From positions 87,092-151,091 of the forward strand of contig JAFRAC010000017.1 of assembly GCA_017405595.1 (NCBI GenBank): a stretch of 64,000 nucleotides of DNA, in the 5' to 3' direction. The DNA comes from Thermoguttaceae bacterium. Lineage in GTDB: Bacteria; Planctomycetota; Planctomycetia; Pirellulales; Thermoguttaceae. Under the pieces are notes generated by a model, which had not been told where the DNA came from, did no database searches, and saw only the letters and a list, made by a program, of their open reading frames with translations. The translations under genes were made by a program, and so were the position numbers. Numbering within the stretch: the first letter of the stretch is position 1; each line of letters starts with the position of its first letter. Positions 61,601 through 64,000 of the stretch are shown here, piece after piece.

Positions 61601-63049
61601 ATTGCCTACTCCGCGACCGGCAACCGCACAATTTACGTGAAAGTGGCCCGTGAAGGCTATCAGGACTGGCTCGGTTCCGGAACCGTTTCGATTTCGCAGG
61701 CGCAGCTTTCGGTCAGCGGCACGGCGGTCGCCGATAAGGTGTACGACGGCACGACCGCGGCGGATGTGACCCTCGGCGCGGTTTCCGGTATTTTCGCCGG
61801 TGACGATGTGCAGGTTACCGCGAATGCCGAGTTCCCGTCGGCCGAGGTCGGCGGCTACAACCTGACGGTCCGTTACACGCTTTCGGGCGCTCAGGCCTCG
61901 AACTACATCGCCCCGGCGAGCGAGACGGTTTCGGCTTCGATTACCGACGATGTGGTTTCGGTAAAACTGCAGGTCGCTATTGTGGTGAGTTCAAGCGCCG
62001 CTTCCGTGACCGAGGTTGACACGCTTGCCGATTCGATCGCCACGGCCGCCGTCGGCGATACGCTTTACGCGCAGGTCTGGATTCTGAACGCCGATAACAG
62101 CGCGCTCGGTTGCACCGGCGGTTACATTGACCTCAACTACACCGCCGACGCGCTTGATGCCGGTTCCTATACGATCAGCCCGATCTACGCTCAGATGGCG
62201 ACCTATGTCGATTCCTCGGCCGACGGGCTTGTCGCCACGTTCGGCGGCTGCTCGCAGACCGGCGTGAACGATCTGGCGGTCGATCAGTGGGCTCTTCTGG
62301 GGACGTTCACCTTTACCGCATCGGCGGAAGGGGAGGCCGAAATCGTTACAGCGCTTCCGACCCAGAACGGCCGCCACATCAAGGGGCTGAACCTGGCGCG
62401 CGCCGGGGAAGGAAACTTCGAAGATTCGGACATTCAGTTCAGCTCGGCTTCGTTTACGGTGACTGCCGGCGGCGGCGGCGAGCAGCTTGCCGCTCCGACG
62501 ATTTCGACCGGCGCCAACAGGATTTACGTCTCCTACGGCGCAAACCGCCATCAGCTCCAGTGGAGCGAGGTGGCGAACGCTTCCGGTTACGAACTGGGCT
62601 ATTCGGTCAATGGAAGCAGCTGGACAACCATCGAAACGGCCGAGACGAGCGCTGTCATCAAGGGGCTGACCTACGGCGCCGACATGGTCTACCGTGTCCG
62701 CGCGCTGGGTGACGGCGTCTCTTATACCGATTCGGATTGGAGCGCCGCCAAGACGTTCAACGTCTGCCCGATGGACATCAACAACGACGAAGATATTTCC
62801 GGCGGTGACCGTACCCTTCTGGCACAGGCCTGGCTTTCCGAAGAGGGGGAAGAAGAGTACCGTTACTATGCCGATGTCAACGGCGACGGCGATATCGGCG
62901 GTGCCGATCGCGCCTATCTGGCGAACAACTGGCTTCTGAACGTGTACGACGATGCCGACGATCTTCAGTATCCGCCGGCACGCCGTGCCGACGCGTTCTT
63001 CGCCGAATTTGCTTCAGCCGACATCGACGTCGATCTCGGCGCCTTCTAA
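58694..63049 (+). CDS. Large exported beta-helix / cohesin-like / dockerin protein
   Basis: 1451 residues from ATG 58694; an in-frame upstream stretch is excluded because of the promoter. N-terminus MKKKISKRSLRLESLEDRML is the planctomycete export motif. Residues about 50-950 are right-handed beta-helix repeats (VSLREALIYAE, NCKVTGNTF, GGGIF). Then a YDG-like domain (VYDGTTAADVTLGAVSGIF), a cohesin-like module (about 1100-1230), a fibronectin-III domain and a dockerin with two calcium loops, DINNDEDISGGDR and DVNGDGDIGGADR. It is probably secreted or surface-attached, with carbohydrate or adhesion role unknown. Confidence 0.85.
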   Translation: MKKKISKRSLRLESLEDRMLLAVTAGGDIAASALIAPAQPTEATIVINDLTQTALAAAIANANAGDIIVINGSGTISLTSSLSIDKNITLTGNGDVTIDAGGNCRIFDVAGSVRWLNLNNLGLTGGYTDGDGGVFNINSSTSATLVNCSVHGNTAETSGGAFYASGKIYLENCQVYDNAAADGGAMFIQGMWNNGSATINATNTVFYNNRVTGDGGFGGVVENMCGQFKLDNCTVAGNKSGTGTITIWTCTLDSGDAGITYYSAKTELEDTIIAYNYGDDEAVADIFQYYVSYSSRASSEEYRMAQKESMYDNISCENSIIGLKGEFFAVAPEFDANGNLTNADAVDLTIRSDSAAARYQIGANPTAYTGEEYTDADLVVTTLSDVVDGSDGVVSLREALIYAELGTFADTPAITFAPELAGGTIRLEHGALAINNSVAITGNDITIDAQEESRVFLARSYNYQTGLNGLQPSYNSITECPEHDYSQEYMINLSLNGLTMTGGKTGTTYYYNGGGGIWADQNVNLAMNNCKVTGNTFVNQTGQSYEQGGGGLAVTHYSTLQMNNCEVSNNQVYANAYDGATVLRGGGIFTASNAVANITNTVITGNAVTTPSADNSYGSYRSFGGGVYSNGDLTIYRYCTITDNIVRGAVAENYGGGIYNCAKNNPRADETRLWAFRVDNSQIVGNVAGDSDLINNGAPKGAGVYNSGYGIFIGDLIAENTNDGGSVTSVNFYGAGACGAGVYNSHLIAAYYCTIVNNIAQIVNINPDEGGAVIDEINTALIKTYGAGFYNTKTGAPIFIGSILVDNKALCSTDTSISAKSDLRHDPDSELSFTVDHSLYDMQGISGSGITYNNSSRRVASRPLFEEGSYLLSSDSQAVDKINPDDESIVQFYRWDLRNDPYVRVYNDYQDYGCYEYQPEPAPTPTFECTIDSYAGAYDAAAHTVTVNGTQDGDEISYSADGVNYSTDVIAYSATGNRTIYVKVAREGYQDWLGSGTVSISQAQLSVSGTAVADKVYDGTTAADVTLGAVSGIFAGDDVQVTANAEFPSAEVGGYNLTVRYTLSGAQASNYIAPASETVSASITDDVVSVKLQVAIVVSSSAASVTEVDTLADSIATAAVGDTLYAQVWILNADNSALGCTGGYIDLNYTADALDAGSYTISPIYAQMATYVDSSADGLVATFGGCSQTGVNDLAVDQWALLGTFTFTASAEGEAEIVTALPTQNGRHIKGLNLARAGEGNFEDSDIQFSSASFTVTAGGGGEQLAAPTISTGANRIYVSYGANRHQLQWSEVANASGYELGYSVNGSSWTTIETAETSAVIKGLTYGADMVYRVRALGDGVSYTDSDWSAAKTFNVCPMDINNDEDISGGDRTLLAQAWLSEEGEEEYRYYADVNGDGDIGGADRAYLANNWLLNVYDDADDLQYPPARRADAFFAEFASADIDVDLGAF

Positions 63050-63099
63050 GAGAGACGTTTTCGAGACGGAATTGATTTTCTCAATCGGTTCCTGACATC

Positions 63100-63127
63100 A
63101 AAAGAGCCCCCTTTCGGGGGCTCTTTC
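63100..63127. terminator. Terminator between the two surface-protein genes
   Basis: AAAGAGCCCCC and GGGGGCTCTTT with loop TTTC; strong hairpin usable on both strands. Confidence 0.9.
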
Positions 63128-63202
63128 TGCTCAAGGCAATCTGATTCCCCTAAAATTCAGAAAATTCTCCTTCTTCGTCTGTCTTTTTTCGAGGGATTCC
63201 TT

Positions 63203-63208
63203 TATAAT
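63203..63208 (+). promoter_or_regulatory. -10 box for the second surface-protein gene
   Basis: TATAAT at 63203-63208; no good -35 at 16-18 bp. Gene starts about 150 bp on. Confidence 0.4.
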
Positions 63209-63356
63209 GGCATCGCGGATTTCTCTCCGTGGTTTCGTCTTTTCGCTTCCTCTGTCCTTGGCAGGGGGCACTGCCGAATCCGCCGAAAAGGGTCCGTTTT
63301 TAAGTTAGTTCGACAACCAATTCCGTTTTCGTTTTCATTTCTTTAAGGAGTTTTTT

Positions 63357-64000
63357 ATGAGAAAAATTCGTGAACGTTCCCTTCGTCTAGAGTCTCTTGA
63401 AGACCGTATGCTTCTGGCGGTCACCGCCGGGGGAGAAGAAGTCGCCGCCGCCGCAATCTACGCGCCGATGGCAACCGAAGCGACTCAGCTCGCCGCGCCC
63501 GAAAACCTCACGGCAACCTGTCCCGCCAAATACAGGCTTTCCATTGCCTGGGACGCTGTCGACAACGCTTCCGGGTACACTGTCTACTACAAAAGCAGCT
63601 CCGCATCAAGCTGGACCGCCAGAACAACAGCAACGAACAGTTATAGCGCCAGCGGCCTGAACGCAAATCTCGTCTACAGCATCAAAGTGGTTGCGAACGG
63701 CGACGGCACGAATTACACCGATTCCGAAGAGTCGGAAACGGTTTACGCGCTGCCTAACTCCGCCTACACGACTCAGGTCACAACCCTCAGCGATATCAAA
63801 GCGACCGCCGATCCTACCGGCGATATTTCGTTCCGCCAGGCGGTTTATTTCGCTTCGCTGACAGGCGACACCGTCACGTTTGCCAGCGGCCTTTCCGGCA
63901 CCGTCGACCTGGCAGCCTACGGTCAGATCACCCTTTCCTCGGCCGCGAAGGGGTTCACCGTTGAAGGCGATAACCGCATCACCCTGACCAACTCCGGCAC
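63357..64000 (+). CDS. Second large exported protein, N-terminal part (runs off the window)
   Basis: Open from ATG 63357 (AAGGAG 6 bases upstream) to the window end, at least 214 residues. N-terminus MRKIRERSLRLESLEDRMLL repeats the export motif of the previous gene, including the following AVTAGGE. A fibronectin-III-like domain comes next (LTATCPAKYRLSIAWDAVDN; SGYTVYYKSSS), then the start of beta-helix-like repeats (ISFRQAVYFAS). Paralogue of the 1451-aa protein, with domain order changed (FnIII first). Confidence 0.88.
   Translation, partial: MRKIRERSLRLESLEDRMLLAVTAGGEEVAAAAIYAPMATEATQLAAPENLTATCPAKYRLSIAWDAVDNASGYTVYYKSSSASSWTARTTATNSYSASGLNANLVYSIKVVANGDGTNYTDSEESETVYALPNSAYTTQVTTLSDIKATADPTGDISFRQAVYFASLTGDTVTFASGLSGTVDLAAYGQITLSSAAKGFTVEGDNRITLTNSG

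Overview
The window most likely comes from a member of the Planctomycetota, probably Pirellulales/Thermoguttaceae-like and possibly anaerobic; no rRNA or taxonomic marker is present, so this rests on gene content. The evidence is: a DUF1559 protein with a prepilin-type N-terminus (18563-19555); two large exported proteins that open with the planctomycete-type SLRLESLEDRMLLAV N-terminus (58694-63049 and 63357 to the edge); Tat-exported sugar-phosphate-isomerase-like proteins; a small conserved protein of the planctomycete kind (30709-30930); and a GC-rich, densely packed genome. Ferrous iron uptake, a split-Soret-cytochrome-like protein and an ETF-linked FAD dehydrogenase suggest low-oxygen metabolism.

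Layout. 1-3.2 kb: DtxR-type regulator (5' truncated), feoA, feoB, with a perfect DtxR-type palindrome in front of feoB. 3.2-8.4 kb: exported SGNH/DUF4886 hydrolase, a 32-aa basic protein, FabZ-like dehydratase, trmB, a coiled-coil hypothetical and a fucose-isomerase-like enzyme. 8.6-17.6 kb: a type II secretion/pseudopilus locus (gspJ, I, H, G, F and an EF-hand lipoprotein-like or secreted protein on the minus strand, gspE divergent). The GspG is heavily expanded by Asn/Gly repeats. 17.7-21.7 kb: membrane hypothetical, DUF1559 protein, alpha-toroid repeat protein, dihaem Tat protein. 21.8-25.1 kb: etfB-etfA-glcD operon. 25.2-28.9 kb: a lower-GC island with a PLD-helicase-DUF3427 protein and a broken EcsC-like remnant beside tRNA-Pro(GGG). 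29-33.5 kb: QueD-like protein, tadA, small planctomycete protein, frameshifted epmA, hypothetical. 33.5-38.2 kb: OleC-like ligase, BASS transporter and Tat amidohydrolase on the minus strand. 38.3-41.9 kb: three tandem Tat epimerase/isomerase paralogues, each with its own near-identical promoter. 42-44.9 kb: aquaporin, oligoendopeptidase F.

45.0-50.7 kb is the most striking region: an aromatic amino acid operon aroF(DAHP synthase)-tyrA-aroB-(28-aa ORF)-aroC-pheA preceded by a consensus-like promoter, a 20-codon leader peptide carrying seven Phe/Tyr codons within ten, an intrinsic terminator, and a competing pairing that would disrupt it. This is the full architecture of ribosome-mediated transcription attenuation for Phe/Tyr. 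The leader encodes the end products of the operon it precedes.

50.9-64 kb: tRNA-Ala(CGC), tRNA-Val(CAC), VanZ-like protein, a coupled run (glycosyltransferase 2, inositol-monophosphatase-family phosphatase, rsmE, exbD/tolR-like, a nucleotidyltransferase-GHMP kinase fusion, exported hypothetical) and the two surface proteins. All functions are from reading sequence motifs by eye; no database search was run.
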